Below are positions 63,846 to 64,000 of a DNA stretch of 64,000 nucleotides, in pieces; position 1 is the first letter of the stretch; each line of letters begins with the position of its first letter. The notes beneath the pieces were generated by a model. The model ran no database searches. It saw only the letters and a program-made list of their open reading frames with translations, and had not been told where the DNA came from. The translations under genes and the position numbers were made by a program. This stretch comes from Nitratireductor luteus (GTDB lineage: Bacteria; Pseudomonadota; Alphaproteobacteria; Rhizobiales; Rhizobiaceae): assembly GCF_026162365.1 (NCBI RefSeq), contig NZ_JAOANW010000007.1, positions 291,706-355,705 of the forward strand. Reading direction: 5' to 3'.

Positions 63846-64000
63846 ATGAAGAAGATCTTTTCAGCCAGCGTCCTAGTCTTACTGTGTCATAAAACTGTTT
63901 TGGCAGCATGGACATCGTGGCAGCCGCCGCGCCAAGGCGTGGGCGAGCCTAATCCTGATGGTGGCGATGGAGTTGGTGACGTGGCGTTCGGGACGCAGCG
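63846..64000 (+). pseudogene. Start of a signal-peptide gene, possibly interrupted at the window edge
   Basis: After a strong site (AGGGGGA, six bases before ATG 63846) comes MKKIFSASVLVLLCHKTVLA, which looks like a signal peptide. The frame then stays open to the end of the window with a different composition (AWTSWQPPRQGVGEPNPDGG). On the opposite strand 63879-63998 is also open and looks more like protein coding. The simplest reading is that a real exported-protein gene starts here and is broken near 63880 by inserted sequence; an intact plus-strand gene is the alternative. Confidence 0.35.
63879..63998 (-). CDS. C-terminal end of an unidentified protein, possibly a transposase (partial)
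   Basis: A reading of 39 residues that enters from beyond the window: LRPERHVTNSIATIRIRLAH then ALARRLPRCPCCQNSFMTQ and TAA. It is basic, with a CPCC cluster like a zinc ribbon. I cannot name the family. Its position over the start of a signal-peptide gene suggests it belongs to a mobile element. Confidence 0.35.
   Translation of the reverse strand: MRPERHVTNSIATIRIRLAHALARRLPRCPCCQNSFMTQ

Overview
The window is GC-rich and gene-dense. Gene content and order point to an alphaproteobacterium of the order Hyphomicrobiales (Rhizobiales), most likely near Mesorhizobium, Chelativorans or Aquamicrobium in the Phyllobacteriaceae. The clues are the ffh / chorismate mutase / acetyltransferase / rpsP order, the pyk-DUF1036-DUF1244-GapR order, acnA divergent from ccmABCDG, an Irr-type iron control element, ACR3 arsenite efflux, DUF1236 and IalB-family envelope proteins, and several dispersed intergenic palindromes of the rhizobial kind. 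The genus is an inference. No phage, plasmid or CRISPR signature was seen.

Layout. 1-2245: end of an arsenic resistance operon (arsR, two unrelated arsenate reductases, ACR3 pump). 2385-7472: DEAD-box RNA helicase, two overlapping small membrane proteins, and a SulP transporter paired with a universal stress protein. 7573-10400 (minus): ffh, chorismate mutase, GNAT and rpsP, closed by a strong terminator. 10704-15046: envelope proteins, a lytic transglycosylase, argG and a DUF1232 protein. 15130-21451: an iron-type ABC uptake operon behind an Irr-like box, with three tandem substrate-binding proteins, permease, ATPase and a SAM methyltransferase. 21794-25666 (minus): a 1290-residue secreted DUF11-repeat protein with calcium-loop motifs. 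26008-33598: a pterin dehydratase, a phosphatase and a cyclic phosphodiesterase with overlapping 3' ends, a GDSL esterase divergent from a YbbA/YbbP-type ABC exporter, a Bax inhibitor-1 protein and small housekeeping genes. 33930-34105 (plus): a probable structured non-coding RNA with a textbook terminator. 34163-41240: a DUF1223 protein, aconitase, and the divergent ccmABCDG cytochrome c maturation operon, which is interrupted by a palindromic element. 41458-48949: DUF2332, a LysE exporter with a hairpin over its ribosome-binding site, typA, phoD, and a small ArsR/SRPBCC/DUF1801 cluster. 49090-54932: M3 peptidase, MarR-MFS pair, carbonic anhydrase, pyridoxal kinase. 55044-63628: LemA-TPM-TPM cluster, acetyltransferase, ppa, pyk, GapR, tRNA-Ala, YggT, TPR protein and L36. 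63846-64000: a signal-peptide gene start that appears to run into foreign sequence at the window edge.

How the genes work together. Four stretches behave as clear multi-gene units: arsenic detoxification (reduction plus efflux), Irr-controlled metal or metallophore uptake, heme export and cytochrome c maturation (ccmA to ccmG, mostly by 4-base stop/start overlaps), and the LemA/TPM envelope group. The best leads for something little described are the triplicated binding proteins with a shared Cys-Cys motif, the DUF11 surface protein, the unassigned RNA at 33930-34105, the lysE leader hairpin, and the perfect 26-bp inverted repeat at 46883-46942. The many long open frames opposite real genes are GC-rich shadows and were left out.
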